From NCBI GenBank assembly GCA_000998425.1, contig LCDG01000005.1, positions 1 to 48,471 of the forward strand: a stretch of DNA of 48,471 nucleotides, given 5' to 3'. Under the pieces are notes generated by a model that saw only the letters and a program-made list of their open reading frames with translations, made no database searches and was not told the DNA's origin. How positions within the stretch are numbered: the first letter of the stretch is position 1; each line of letters begins with the position of its first letter. Of this stretch, positions 28,475 to 38,034 are shown in pieces. Source of the DNA: Candidatus Nomurabacteria bacterium GW2011_GWC2_42_20 (lineage in GTDB: Bacteria > Patescibacteriota > Minisyncoccia > Phycocordibacterales > UBA1550). The translations under genes and the position numbers were made by a program.

Positions 28475-28494
28475 ACTAACTATATATAGTTAGT
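28475..28494. repeat. 20-bp perfect palindrome
   Basis: ACTAACTATATATAGTTAGT. Confidence 0.8.
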
Positions 28495-28496
28495 TT

Positions 28497-28538
28497 AAAA
28501 GACCCTATTTACATAAATGAATGTAAATAGGGTCTTTT
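28497..28538. terminator. Long-arm bidirectional terminator
   Basis: AAAAGACCCTATTTACAT-AAATGA-ATGTAAATAGGGTCTTTT. Confidence 0.85.
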
Positions 28539-28555
28539 TAATTTAATTCCTTTTA

Positions 28556-29530
28556 TTACGGTATAAGTTTCCTCACTGCATTCTTTATCGAATCCTTGTC
28601 CATGCCATAATGCCTTACAAGCTCCTCTGGTGTTCCTGATTGTCCAAATTTGTCATGTACACCTACGAACACCATTTTTGTTGGGTGCTCTGCTGATAGA
28701 ACCTCTGCAACAGCGGAACCCATACCACCAGCGACCTGATGCTCTTCTACGGTAACAATCGCACTGCATTCCTTTGCTAGAGCAATCACAGACTCCCGGT
28801 CAATCGGCTTCACTGTGCCAATATTCAAAACTACTGTACCTATTCCCTCTCCTTCAAGCTCCTTTGCAGCCATGAGAGCATTGTAGACAAGGGAGCCACA
28901 CGCAACAATGCCGACTTTTGGCGCGCTCGCTGAACGGAAAAATTCTTGCGCTTTCCCAATTTCAAATGGTGTGTCTTCGGTCGTGATGATTGGCGTTTTT
29001 TCACGAGCAAGACGAATGTAGGTTGGAGAATTTGTCTTTGCCATTGCTAGTGTTGCTTTACGCGCCTCTATACTGTCGCAGGGCGTAATGACTGTCATGT
29101 TTGGCATCACGCGTGTAATAGCAATGTCCTCAATCGCTTGATGCGTGCCACCGTCGGGACCGACAGAAACTCCTGCGTGAGAGCCAGCAATTTTTACAGG
29201 TCTGTCGTTATAACAAATATTCGTGCGAATCTGCTCCCAGTTTCTCCCAGGAGAAAACATTGCGTACGACGAAACAAAAGGAATTTTGCCCATTGCTGCC
29301 ATTCCAGATGCTACCGATGCCGACGACTGCTCCATAATCCCCATTTCAAAAAATCGTTTTGGAAATTCTTTTGCGAAGGCATCCATTTTTGTGGACTCGG
29401 TGAGATCGCAACACATCGCCACCACACGCTCGTCGGCGCGCCCTGCGAGTACGAGCCCCTCACCAAAGCCCTGGCGAATCGGCGCCTGCTCTACATCTGT
29501 ATCAAAAAGTTTTGGATTTAATGGAATCAT
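28556..29530 (-). CDS. Transketolase C-terminal section
   Basis: GMAAMGKIPFVSSYAMFSPGRNWEQIR; EEHQVAGGMGSAVAE. Confidence 0.92.
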   Translation of the reverse strand: MIPLNPKLFDTDVEQAPIRQGFGEGLVLAGRADERVVAMCCDLTESTKMDAFAKEFPKRFFEMGIMEQSSASVASGMAAMGKIPFVSSYAMFSPGRNWEQIRTNICYNDRPVKIAGSHAGVSVGPDGGTHQAIEDIAITRVMPNMTVITPCDSIEARKATLAMAKTNSPTYIRLAREKTPIITTEDTPFEIGKAQEFFRSASAPKVGIVACGSLVYNALMAAKELEGEGIGTVVLNIGTVKPIDRESVIALAKECSAIVTVEEHQVAGGMGSAVAEVLSAEHPTKMVFVGVHDKFGQSGTPEELVRHYGMDKDSIKNAVRKLIP

Positions 29531-29537
29531 AATTTTT

Positions 29538-30407
29538 TTATTCGTGCTCGCTTTGAATCTGTCCCCCGAGTGTGCGAAGCTCTGCCATCGCGTTTACTCC
29601 CTGTTCTTTGTTTGGCGGATTACCGTGCCACTTGTAATCATGCTCAAACATTTCCACACCCTTGCCAGGAATTGTGTGCGCAATGATGACAGATGGCTTT
29701 TCAAAAATTGCGCGAGCAGTGTCAACAGCGTCTACAATGGCCGACATGTTGTGTCCGTCAATCTCTAGCACATGCCAGCCAAATGCTGCCCATTTGAGAG
29801 CAAGCGGTTCGAGTGGCATCACATCCTCAGTGAAACCGTCAATTTGAATATTGTTTCGATCTACTATTGCAACAAGGTTGTGCAATTTTTCGCGCCCTGC
29901 AAGCATTGCCGCTTCCCATATTTGACCCTCATTGAGCTCACCGTCGCCAAGGAAGCAGTAGGTGGTGCGGTTAGAATTGTGCCCACGGTCTAGGCGATCT
30001 ATGATAGCCATCCCCACAGCTTGCGAGAGCCCCTGCCCAAGCGGACCCGAGCTCGTTTCAAGCATTGGCAAGTACTCACGGTGTGGGTGACCCTGTAGTC
30101 GAGTGCCAAACTTGCGGAGCGTTTTTAATTCTTCAACTGGGAAATATCCCACATGCGCCATCGTCGCGTAAAGCACAGGACATATGTGTCCATTTGAAAG
30201 CACAACTCGGTCGCGATCCTCCCATGTTGGATTTTTTGGGTCATGTTTTAAAATATGAAAATAGAAAGCTGTAAAAATATCTGCCATACCAAGAGGCCCG
30301 GCAGTATGTCCAGACTTTGCCTCAACAAGCGACTCTATAATCGACTTGCGAATCTCTAGCGCCTTCTCCTCAAGAAATTTTATTTTGTCGTCGTGAAGAT
30401 GTGTCAT
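29538..30407 (-). CDS. Transketolase N-terminal section
   Basis: KSGHTAGPLGMADI, GDGELNEGQIWEAAM TPP motif. Confidence 0.92.
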   Translation of the reverse strand: MTHLHDDKIKFLEEKALEIRKSIIESLVEAKSGHTAGPLGMADIFTAFYFHILKHDPKNPTWEDRDRVVLSNGHICPVLYATMAHVGYFPVEELKTLRKFGTRLQGHPHREYLPMLETSSGPLGQGLSQAVGMAIIDRLDRGHNSNRTTYCFLGDGELNEGQIWEAAMLAGREKLHNLVAIVDRNNIQIDGFTEDVMPLEPLALKWAAFGWHVLEIDGHNMSAIVDAVDTARAIFEKPSVIIAHTIPGKGVEMFEHDYKWHGNPPNKEQGVNAMAELRTLGGQIQSEHE

Positions 30408-30411
30408 AAGA

Positions 30412-31095
30412 CTATGATACTAAATTTTTCATCTCTGCGATAGCAGAAACAAAATTGTCTGCCTCAAGAATAGCTGACCCAGACACAAGCCGCGTTGCCC
30501 CTGCTTCTACAAGTCGTTGAGCTGTATCAAAATTTACCGAGCCATCGATGCTAATTGGTAGGTCAGTATTTGATGAGCGAAGTGCGCGCACGTGCTCAAG
30601 GACACGCTCATCAAACGCTTCTCCCTGAAATCCTATTCGTGCGATCCCCATACACTGAACAAAGTCAACCCTATCTACATATTGTTCAATTACTGAAAGT
30701 GGTGTCGTTGTATTTATCGCAAGACCAAGCTCAATCAACCCTACAGGAACCGAGGCGCGAATTTTTTCAAAATCCTCCATACCATTTTTCATACTTTCAA
30801 CATGCACAATTATACGTTGCGCTCCTGCACTCACCCACTTTGGCACCACGAGCACCGGATTCTCTATCATCAAATCTACCTCAAAATCAATATCTTCCCA
30901 AGACGGCATTCCATCTTCTTCGGCAACTATAGCATCGAAATGTGCGTCACGCGGATACGGCCATGTACGCGCTGGTACGAACTTTCCGTCCATAATATCT
31001 AGCTGCACGAGTGGCACAACACCAACAAAAAGACTCATCTTTTCGTCGAGATCGTCATAACTCTGTGGCATTATTGCGGGAATAATTTCAATCAT
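30412..31095 (-). CDS. rpe: Ribulose-phosphate 3-epimerase family
   Basis: IIPAIMPQS, QLDIMDGKFVP, ISIDGSVNFDTAQRLVEAGATRLVSGSAI. Confidence 0.88.
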   Translation of the reverse strand: MIEIIPAIMPQSYDDLDEKMSLFVGVVPLVQLDIMDGKFVPARTWPYPRDAHFDAIVAEEDGMPSWEDIDFEVDLMIENPVLVVPKWVSAGAQRIIVHVESMKNGMEDFEKIRASVPVGLIELGLAINTTTPLSVIEQYVDRVDFVQCMGIARIGFQGEAFDERVLEHVRALRSSNTDLPISIDGSVNFDTAQRLVEAGATRLVSGSAILEADNFVSAIAEMKNLVS

Positions 31096-31270
31096 GTTTT
31101 TCAATTTGATCACTTAATCTCACAAATGCTCCACAAACCGCACCAGCAAATGAAAGTACTGAGAAAAGAATCAACACTTTTATTTCCGCGAAAACATACC
31201 CAGCTAAAGCAAACAATCCTAAAAAGACCAGAGAGTGTACAAAAATTTTACTCTTATATATTTCTCTCAT
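31088..31270 (-). CDS. Hypothetical two-TM protein
   Basis: 60 aa, overlaps rpe start. Confidence 0.6.
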   Translation of the reverse strand: MREIYKSKIFVHSLVFLGLFALAGYVFAEIKVLILFSVLSFAGAVCGAFVRLSDQIEKHD

Positions 31271-31276
31271 ATTATT

Positions 31277-31717
31277 TTATTTATCGAGCTTAGCAATTCT
31301 TCGCGCGTGTTTTTCTTCGCCGCCAAATGGCGTATCGAGCCACACACGCACTACCTCTTTCGCTTCATCCTCCTCAATAAAACGTGCGCCAAGTGAAAGA
31401 ATATTCGCATTATTGTGCTCACGAGAAAGCACCACGATATCAACAGCTCCACCATAGTACACAGCGGCGCGTACACCTTTTACACGATTCGCGCACATCG
31501 CTTCCCCTTGTCCAGAACCGCCGAGAATGATCCCACGCGCTTCTGTGTCGCGCGCGACAGCCTCTGCTACTGGGCGGATAAAGTCAGGATAGTCATCAAG
31601 TGCTTCGAAAGTATGCGCGCCAAGGTCCTCCACATCATGTCCTAGCTCGCGCAAAAAAGAAACTAGGGTTTCTTTGAGTTCGAATCCTGCATGGTCGGTG
31701 CCGATAAATATTTTCAT
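31277..31717 (-). CDS. rpiB: Ribose-5-phosphate isomerase B
   Basis: IGTDHAGFELKE; GSGQGEAMCANRVKGVRAA. Confidence 0.93.
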   Translation of the reverse strand: MKIFIGTDHAGFELKETLVSFLRELGHDVEDLGAHTFEALDDYPDFIRPVAEAVARDTEARGIILGGSGQGEAMCANRVKGVRAAVYYGGAVDIVVLSREHNNANILSLGARFIEEDEAKEVVRVWLDTPFGGEEKHARRIAKLDK

Positions 31718-31723
31718 GAAGTA

Positions 31724-32767
31724 TTACAGGTAGCTCGCAACTTTAACGACATGCTGCACAAGGGTATTTGTATAGCCCATCTCATTATCATACCAAGCCA
31801 TCACCTTCACAAGGTTGCCATCTACGACACGTGTCATTTCAAGGTCGGCAATAGAACCATAGAGCTCACCAACAATGTCCGATGAAACGATTGGCTCCTC
31901 ACTTACCTTAAAAACACCCTGCCAACGAGAATCGCGTGAGGCATCTCGAAGAATCTGATTCACCTCCTCCACCGTTGTGTTCCTTTTTGCTATAAACGTC
32001 ACGTCCGCTATTGAGCCAGCAATAACTGGCACACGCACAGCTATACCGTCAAATTTGCCCTTGAGGTCGCGTACGACCTCAGTAACCGAAATTGCAGCGC
32101 CTGTTGACGCTGGAACCATGTTTGCGGCTCCTGCGCGTCCACCACGAAGATCCTTACCGCCAGGTCCATCCACTATCCTTTGCGTGCCCGTATATGCATG
32201 CGTTGTATTCAATATTGCTTTTTCAATACCAATAGTCTCGTTCAAAATGCATACTACTGGGCTCGCCGCATTTGTAGTACAAGAAGCGTTTGAGGAAATT
32301 TTTGCATTCTCAAGCTCGCCGTCATTGATACCCATAAGAGCAGTCACGCATGGGACCTCGGGGAGCGACTCACCCTTTATCGGAGCTGTGATAACCACAC
32401 GCTTTGCTCCTTGATCAAGATGTATTTTTGCCTTGTCGGCGCTGGTGTAAAATCCGGTTGATTCAACCACAATATCAATATCATATTTCGCCCACGGTAA
32501 ATTTGTTGGCTCCTTTTCTTGCACAAGGATTACTTTTTGCCCCCCCACAATGAATCCGGGCTCCTCGCCACCGCCAGGAGCAACCACTGTAACGTCAAAA
32601 TCAGCACGTCCGTACGTCGTGTCGTACTTCAAAAGATATGCCATGTTCTCAGGGTCACCAAGGTCATTCACTGCCACAATCTCGATTTCTGGCCGTGTGC
32701 GCGCCAACTTATAAAATGCGCGTCCAATGCGTCCAAACCCGTTAATCGCTACTCGTACTTTTTTCAT
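31724..32767 (-). CDS. gap: Glyceraldehyde-3-phosphate dehydrogenase
   Basis: VAINGFGRIGRAF; SNASCTTNAASP active site. Confidence 0.97.
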   Translation of the reverse strand: MKKVRVAINGFGRIGRAFYKLARTRPEIEIVAVNDLGDPENMAYLLKYDTTYGRADFDVTVVAPGGGEEPGFIVGGQKVILVQEKEPTNLPWAKYDIDIVVESTGFYTSADKAKIHLDQGAKRVVITAPIKGESLPEVPCVTALMGINDGELENAKISSNASCTTNAASPVVCILNETIGIEKAILNTTHAYTGTQRIVDGPGGKDLRGGRAGAANMVPASTGAAISVTEVVRDLKGKFDGIAVRVPVIAGSIADVTFIAKRNTTVEEVNQILRDASRDSRWQGVFKVSEEPIVSSDIVGELYGSIADLEMTRVVDGNLVKVMAWYDNEMGYTNTLVQHVVKVASYL

Positions 32768-32823
32768 AATGCTTCCTGTGGTTATCAATTAGTAAATATG
32801 TTTATATTTTACCACACCCAACA

Positions 32824-32854
32824 AAAAAGAGCACCATAAGATGCTCTTTTTTGT
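32824..32854. terminator. Bidirectional terminator upstream of gap
   Basis: AAAAAAGAGCA / TGCTCTTTTTT. Confidence 0.7.
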
Positions 32855-32901
32855 GTTCCCATATGGCGGTCCTATTGGAAGATAAAGACTAAAAAATTAA
32901 T

Positions 32902-34317
32902 TTACTTTAACGCCTCCTCAAAAAGGGATTTCAGTGTCCCTGGATTTCCAGATCCTTTCGATGCCTTCATTCCTTGTCCCACAAAAAACTGAAGAAGTGC
33001 TGTTTTACCTGACTTATAATCCGCGACGACAGTTGGATTTGCAAAGATAACTTCATCAACTATTTTTTTGAGTGCTTCGATGTCATTTTTTTGAATAAAG
33101 CCATTTTTTTCTGCGATCTCGCGTGGCTCACCGCCTTCGGAATACATGAGAGCTAACGTGTCCTTTGCTCCACGTGAGGACAGGTCTCCTGCCTTGATCA
33201 TATTAATGAGGTCAGAAAGTGTATGCCCTGTCACCCCACCAACTGAATCAGAACCCTTCATCAAACCTACGAGGTCAGACGTAATATAGTTTTCTATTAG
33301 AGTAATCGATGGGCGGTCCACGCCAATAGCGATCACAGCATCTTCAAAAAGCCCACCGAGGACTTTGTCAGCGGTAAACACTTCTGCATTTTCTGGCTTC
33401 ACTCCATACTCACGCACAAGGCGCACACGTTTCTCCCAAGGTAGCTCAGGCATGGTCGCGCGCAAAACGTCACTTGAGAATTCTGGAATTTCAGAAAGCT
33501 TTAGCTTTGGTAAATCAGGATCAGGAAAATATCGATAATCGTGCGCACTCTCTTTTTTGCGCTGTGAAAATGTTTTCTGAGCACCCTCGTCCCATCCGCG
33601 CGTCTCCTGCACAATCTCACCCTGCCCGCCGTCCAGAATTTTTGTCATGCGTTCCACTTCATACGCAATCGCGCGCTCTACTGAGCGAAATGAGTTTAGA
33701 TTTTTCACTTCTACTTTTGTACCGAGTTCATCTGTCTTTGATATTGAAATATTTGCCTCTACACGCATCTCGCCTTTTTCCATATTTGCATCAGAAACAC
33801 CGAGCATGCGGAGAAGAAGCTGGAGCTCTCGCGCAAACGCACCGGCTTCTTCCGCTGTGTGAATGACTGGCTTTGTTACGAGCTCCATAAGTGGCACACC
33901 TGCGCGATTAAAATCCACAAGACTACCCTCGCTACCCTCGTGCGACGAGCTCGCTGTGTCCTCCTCAAGATGCACACGCTCAATAGCAACACCATTCAGA
34001 ATGCCATTTGAAACAAGCGGATATTTGTATTGGCTGATCTGATACCCTTTTGGAATATCTGGATAAAAATAATTTTTGCGGTCAAACTCGGTGAAGTCCG
34101 CAAGGTCACTTCCGAGTGCAGTACCAACACGAAGCACGTGATGCACCGCCTTCTTATTGATCACTGGTAAAGTCCCAGGATGAGCCATACACACAGGGCA
34201 AATATTCACATTCGGACGCACCTCATCAGGGTCATTTGCAGAACTGCAAAACATCTTTGTCTTTGTTTTTAGCTCAGCGTGGACTTCAAGTCCTACGGTT
34301 AGTTTGTATTCGCTCAT
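32902..34317 (-). CDS. gatB: Asp-tRNA(Asn)/Glu-tRNA(Gln) amidotransferase subunit B
   Basis: YKLTVGLEVHAELKTKTKMFC; VNICPVCMAHPGTLP; full length. Confidence 0.97.
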   Translation of the reverse strand: MSEYKLTVGLEVHAELKTKTKMFCSSANDPDEVRPNVNICPVCMAHPGTLPVINKKAVHHVLRVGTALGSDLADFTEFDRKNYFYPDIPKGYQISQYKYPLVSNGILNGVAIERVHLEEDTASSSHEGSEGSLVDFNRAGVPLMELVTKPVIHTAEEAGAFARELQLLLRMLGVSDANMEKGEMRVEANISISKTDELGTKVEVKNLNSFRSVERAIAYEVERMTKILDGGQGEIVQETRGWDEGAQKTFSQRKKESAHDYRYFPDPDLPKLKLSEIPEFSSDVLRATMPELPWEKRVRLVREYGVKPENAEVFTADKVLGGLFEDAVIAIGVDRPSITLIENYITSDLVGLMKGSDSVGGVTGHTLSDLINMIKAGDLSSRGAKDTLALMYSEGGEPREIAEKNGFIQKNDIEALKKIVDEVIFANPTVVADYKSGKTALLQFFVGQGMKASKGSGNPGTLKSLFEEALK

Positions 34318-34318
34318 A

Positions 34319-34558
34319 TTATGATTTTTTATTTAACCACAGTTCTTGTGGGATCCCAGACTGCATAATAACTGCTTTTAGTGTTCGTGGATGAATCGAC
34401 TTTTGTCCGTGGTACTGAATGTGTGTTTGTCTTACTTTTCCACCATAATGGCCAACATAGAAAAAATGGCTTCCAGTCGTATGTGAATGTTGAAATCCAT
34501 ACTCCTTCAAAAATTCAACGGTGCCTTTGAATGTCCAGTTGTTAAGACCGCGAGGCAT
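34319..34558 (-). CDS. hicA: HicA-like toxin
   Basis: FLKEYGFQHSHTTGSHFFYVG..KSIHPRTLKAVIMQSG. Confidence 0.85.
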   Translation of the reverse strand: MPRGLNNWTFKGTVEFLKEYGFQHSHTTGSHFFYVGHYGGKVRQTHIQYHGQKSIHPRTLKAVIMQSGIPQELWLNKKS

Positions 34559-34564
34559 AGTTCG

Positions 34565-34897
34565 TTACGCAAACGCAAGATTAAGCTGACCAGAACTCAA
34601 AACGTATGGAGATTTTGTCGATTGTGCAACGGGCTTTTTACCACATTGAATCTCTTTCCACATTTTTTCATACTCAGCATCAACCACCTGATTTAATACT
34701 TGTGGTCGCAATTTAAATTTGCGCGCTGACTCAAAGTACCCACGAACTGCTTCATTAAGGAGCACAATAGCTTCAATTTGTGACGCTCCCTCAACAACGA
34801 CATTAAACTCAAGCGCCACACCAAAAAAAGTGTCCTTTTCTTTAAAAATCACATATCGCACTGATCCTTTTTGTAGAGTGTTTTTGGAAGATTTCAT
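34565..34897 (-). CDS. hicB: HicB-like antitoxin
   Basis: Upstream of HicA; FGVALEFNVVVEGASQIEAIVLLNEAVRGY. Confidence 0.75.
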   Translation of the reverse strand: MKSSKNTLQKGSVRYVIFKEKDTFFGVALEFNVVVEGASQIEAIVLLNEAVRGYFESARKFKLRPQVLNQVVDAEYEKMWKEIQCGKKPVAQSTKSPYVLSSGQLNLAFA

Positions 34898-34934
34898 ATT
34901 GCTTATAGTACCTTACTAGATGGCGAAAAACAAA

Positions 34935-34989
34935 GATTTGTTTTCAACTCAGCACGAACCTCAAGCCCCACGGTTAGTTTGTAACTCAT
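34935..34989 (-). pseudogene. Remnant of a second gatB 5' end
   Basis: Minus strand reads MSYKLTVGLEVRAELKTN then diverges; intact gatB begins MSEYKLTVGLEVHAELKTK. Confidence 0.85.
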
Positions 34990-35029
34990 AAAGGAGATTG
35001 TAGCATAAAATACGAAGACTCAAAAAAAC

Positions 35030-36046
35030 CTATTGTGAGCGCATTTGTCGCATACGAGCTTTTTTTAGGGTTTCAAGGTGGAGCACCCCACTACTTTTAT
35101 CTGTGCCCATATTCCCAAGAACACGGAAACTTCCTTCGCCAAAAGTTTTCTCAACAAGGCGAGCAATATGCAAAAGCTGTCCAGTAAAATGCGATTTTAG
35201 AAACTCTTTAAATACTTCGTCTGAATTTTGATATTGCTCGGGGAACTGTTCTTGTATCTCCTTGCAAACAAGATCAAGAACCATTCTTTGTTTAGGATAA
35301 GATACAGTCTCCCAGTCTTCTTTATCTTTTTTACCAACCCAAATTATGTCATCCTCAGGGATTCCCTTTTTTTGAGATACATCTTTTTTTAAACTTTGTG
35401 CCTCATCTGATAAAAGCCACTTCCTTTCTTCTGACATCCATGGAGATTCTAAAAATTTAGTAAAAGATTTTTTCTCCTGGACAGATACAATGGCTTCGTG
35501 CAACCCTCTAAAGTGTTCGTGAAATTCTTGTCTTTTATCATATTCTTGTAGCGATAAAACTGACACACCATGACGGTATGGTGTTGTTTTTATTTTTTCT
35601 CCTCTTTCTTTAACCTCCAAAGATAAATGAGATTTCAAGTGAAGTGTCTCGTGAAGAGCGACAACACCAAAATGAGCGGGGTTGTCTCTAAAAACATCTC
35701 CATTAAAAAGTATCCCTTGTTGTCTAATAGTCGCAACAGCAACGCCACTACCTCTATACGCCTTTTTATATAACTCTGATGGAATAATATGAAAATTTTC
35801 CACAGGGATATCGTATGGCTCTATTCCTGCATCTTTCATAAGTTCATTAGTTTCCTTATTCGCAAAATCAATACAAGCAAGTTCTTTTTCTGTTTTTGGA
35901 TATTCAAATTCCTCTAGTTGGTTTCTCTCTTCTATGTTCAAAGAATCAAAATGAGAAAAAAGGCGCTGTAAAAACTCTTGCCTTGCTTTTTCTTTTTCCT
36001 CATGACTTGCATTGCCGATTGTTCTAATTTGCGGGCCGTTTTCCAT
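35030..36046 (-). CDS. Hypothetical protein with HExxH metalloprotease-like motif
   Basis: GVVALHETLHLKSHLSLE (HETLH), downstream GLHEAIVS. Confidence 0.6.
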   Translation of the reverse strand: MENGPQIRTIGNASHEEKEKARQEFLQRLFSHFDSLNIEERNQLEEFEYPKTEKELACIDFANKETNELMKDAGIEPYDIPVENFHIIPSELYKKAYRGSGVAVATIRQQGILFNGDVFRDNPAHFGVVALHETLHLKSHLSLEVKERGEKIKTTPYRHGVSVLSLQEYDKRQEFHEHFRGLHEAIVSVQEKKSFTKFLESPWMSEERKWLLSDEAQSLKKDVSQKKGIPEDDIIWVGKKDKEDWETVSYPKQRMVLDLVCKEIQEQFPEQYQNSDEVFKEFLKSHFTGQLLHIARLVEKTFGEGSFRVLGNMGTDKSSGVLHLETLKKARMRQMRSQ

Positions 36047-36067
36047 AAAAATACTATATCACAAAGC

Positions 36068-37048
36068 CTACTTTACTACTTTCAAAAGCTTCAGTAGGTC
36101 ATCCTGAAAATTTTTCATAACAGCATCATCAAGAATCGAAATGGTAAAGATTTCTGAGTTGGGACACTTTTTATTCATTTCCATCTCAACTTCATTCACG
36201 CGCTCTGGAGTTACCATGTCAGTTTTGGTAAGAACAATGATCTCGTGTTTTGCGGCGAGGTCTTTATCAAATGCTTCAAGCTCCTTGCGTACCGTCTCGT
36301 AGACAACAAGTGGGTCCTCATTTTCAAGCGACACCAAATGCGCAAGCATTTTTGTACGCTTTACATGGCGGAGGAATTTGTGCCCAAGCCCCTTCCCTTC
36401 GGATGCTCCTTCAATAAGCCCTGGAATATCTGCGATAATAAAACCATAACATTCCCCTAGGTTTGGCTCAAGTGTGGTAAATGCGTAGTCTGCAGTTTTT
36501 GCACTAGCGCGAGTGAGTGCATTGAGCAAACTCGACTTGCCAGCGTTTGGCAAACCAACGAGTCCTATGTCCGCAACAATCTGAAGTTCAACTTTGAAAT
36601 CTCCCTCCTGCCCCTTCATCCCTGGCACATGCTCTTTTGGTGTGCGGTTTGTTGATGTCTTGAAATGCTCATTACCAAAACCCCCGCGACCGCCTTTAAG
36701 AACTAAAATTTTTTGATCCTCATGAAGTAGTTCGTATGTTTCGCCTGTATCAATATTTGTCACAATGGAACCAATCGGCAAATCTAAAATAAAGTCATCA
36801 CCATTGCGACCGTGCATACTATCGTTGCCACCATCCTCTGCACGCTCGGCTGCATATTCTTTTTCGTGACGATACTTCACAAGGATATGCACATCTCGCA
36901 CAGCACGAATGTAAACATCTCCACCCTTTCCACCATCGCCACCAGAAGGACCGGCAAATTCTTTGCCTTTCTCGTGTTTCAAACGCATAACGCCGTTCCC
37001 GCCGTTACCCGCCTTCATATGCATCGTCATTTCATCAATAAAAGCCAT
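36068..37048 (-). CDS. obgE: Obg family GTPase
   Basis: AGNGGNGVMRLKHEKG glycine-rich domain; VGLPNAGKSSLLNALT. Confidence 0.97.
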   Translation of the reverse strand: MAFIDEMTMHMKAGNGGNGVMRLKHEKGKEFAGPSGGDGGKGGDVYIRAVRDVHILVKYRHEKEYAAERAEDGGNDSMHGRNGDDFILDLPIGSIVTNIDTGETYELLHEDQKILVLKGGRGGFGNEHFKTSTNRTPKEHVPGMKGQEGDFKVELQIVADIGLVGLPNAGKSSLLNALTRASAKTADYAFTTLEPNLGECYGFIIADIPGLIEGASEGKGLGHKFLRHVKRTKMLAHLVSLENEDPLVVYETVRKELEAFDKDLAAKHEIIVLTKTDMVTPERVNEVEMEMNKKCPNSEIFTISILDDAVMKNFQDDLLKLLKVVK

Positions 37049-37102
37049 AGTAAATTAGTTAAAGTTAATTATATCACAAAAATTACTTCGCGTCCACCAC
37101 AA

Positions 37103-37131
37103 GTTTTACATAGGTTTAACCTATGTAAAAC
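37103..37131. terminator. Hairpin after MYG1-like gene
   Basis: GTTTTACATAGG / CCTATGTAAAAC. Confidence 0.5.
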
Positions 37132-38034
37132 TCAGGCCTCTACGGCAATCTGCGCGAGTTTGAGTGCGCCTTCTTTTGACCCCGCTACAGCAATAAAAAG
37201 TTTGTTGTGACAAAACAGCGCGTCAGCAACCCCAGAAACTTCTGCAAGCTCAGCCCCAGTCTTTCCAGCCCATGCGCTTGGCAAATTTTTTCTATTTTTA
37301 AATGAGTGCACATCGCTTCGTACCGTCTCAATTTTCCATTTACCCATATTCCCACGATCTGGCTTTACCACAAAAAGCGGTTCAGGCTTGGTCCCGAGCG
37401 CTTCGTACCAAGGATAGTGATCATCCAAAACAACAATGCGCTTATCCTCTGCTTTTACATACGCTTCTTCTGCATGCCTCTTGCCTTCTTCTTCTGTTTT
37501 AGCGCGCATTATTTCGCGAGAAAGAATTTTTTCTGCAAAAGACACTGCTTCAAAGAAGCCCTCGTCTTCTGTGCGCTCCTCATTCCACCCTGGGCGAAAA
37601 GCGCTCACAACATCCTGAAGTAGGTACGGGGTCACTTCCCCTCGAACACCAAATGTTTCAAAACCGTTATCCCCAGCATCAACAGGTTGTGCTATTCGTT
37701 CATCAATAATACGAGCAACATATTGCGAGCCTGATATTTTTTCTCCAAACTCCTTCCAAACGAGACCAAAGGAAGAATACGGTGTTCCATTTTGTCGCAC
37801 GCCGGCACCGCCAATCTGATGATGGTCAAAACGTTTAGTCTCTATATTATATACACCACCCACATCTACTACATAATCCCCCGTTGCCCACACATCTTCG
37901 TCGCGACTACGGACGATTTCTACATTTCCATTGTTCAATATAGACAAAACAGCACAGGCAAAAACCTCGTCGGCATGAAAATTACCGCTATGTGTTATTA
38001 TCTTTTTCAAGTTTTTTGCGTTCGTATCGTTCAT
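37132..38034 (-). CDS. MYG1 family (UPF0160, DHH-like) protein
   Basis: THSGNFHADEVFACAVL; ETKRFDHHQIGG; PVDAGDNG. Confidence 0.92.
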   Translation of the reverse strand: MNDTNAKNLKKIITHSGNFHADEVFACAVLSILNNGNVEIVRSRDEDVWATGDYVVDVGGVYNIETKRFDHHQIGGAGVRQNGTPYSSFGLVWKEFGEKISGSQYVARIIDERIAQPVDAGDNGFETFGVRGEVTPYLLQDVVSAFRPGWNEERTEDEGFFEAVSFAEKILSREIMRAKTEEEGKRHAEEAYVKAEDKRIVVLDDHYPWYEALGTKPEPLFVVKPDRGNMGKWKIETVRSDVHSFKNRKNLPSAWAGKTGAELAEVSGVADALFCHNKLFIAVAGSKEGALKLAQIAVEA

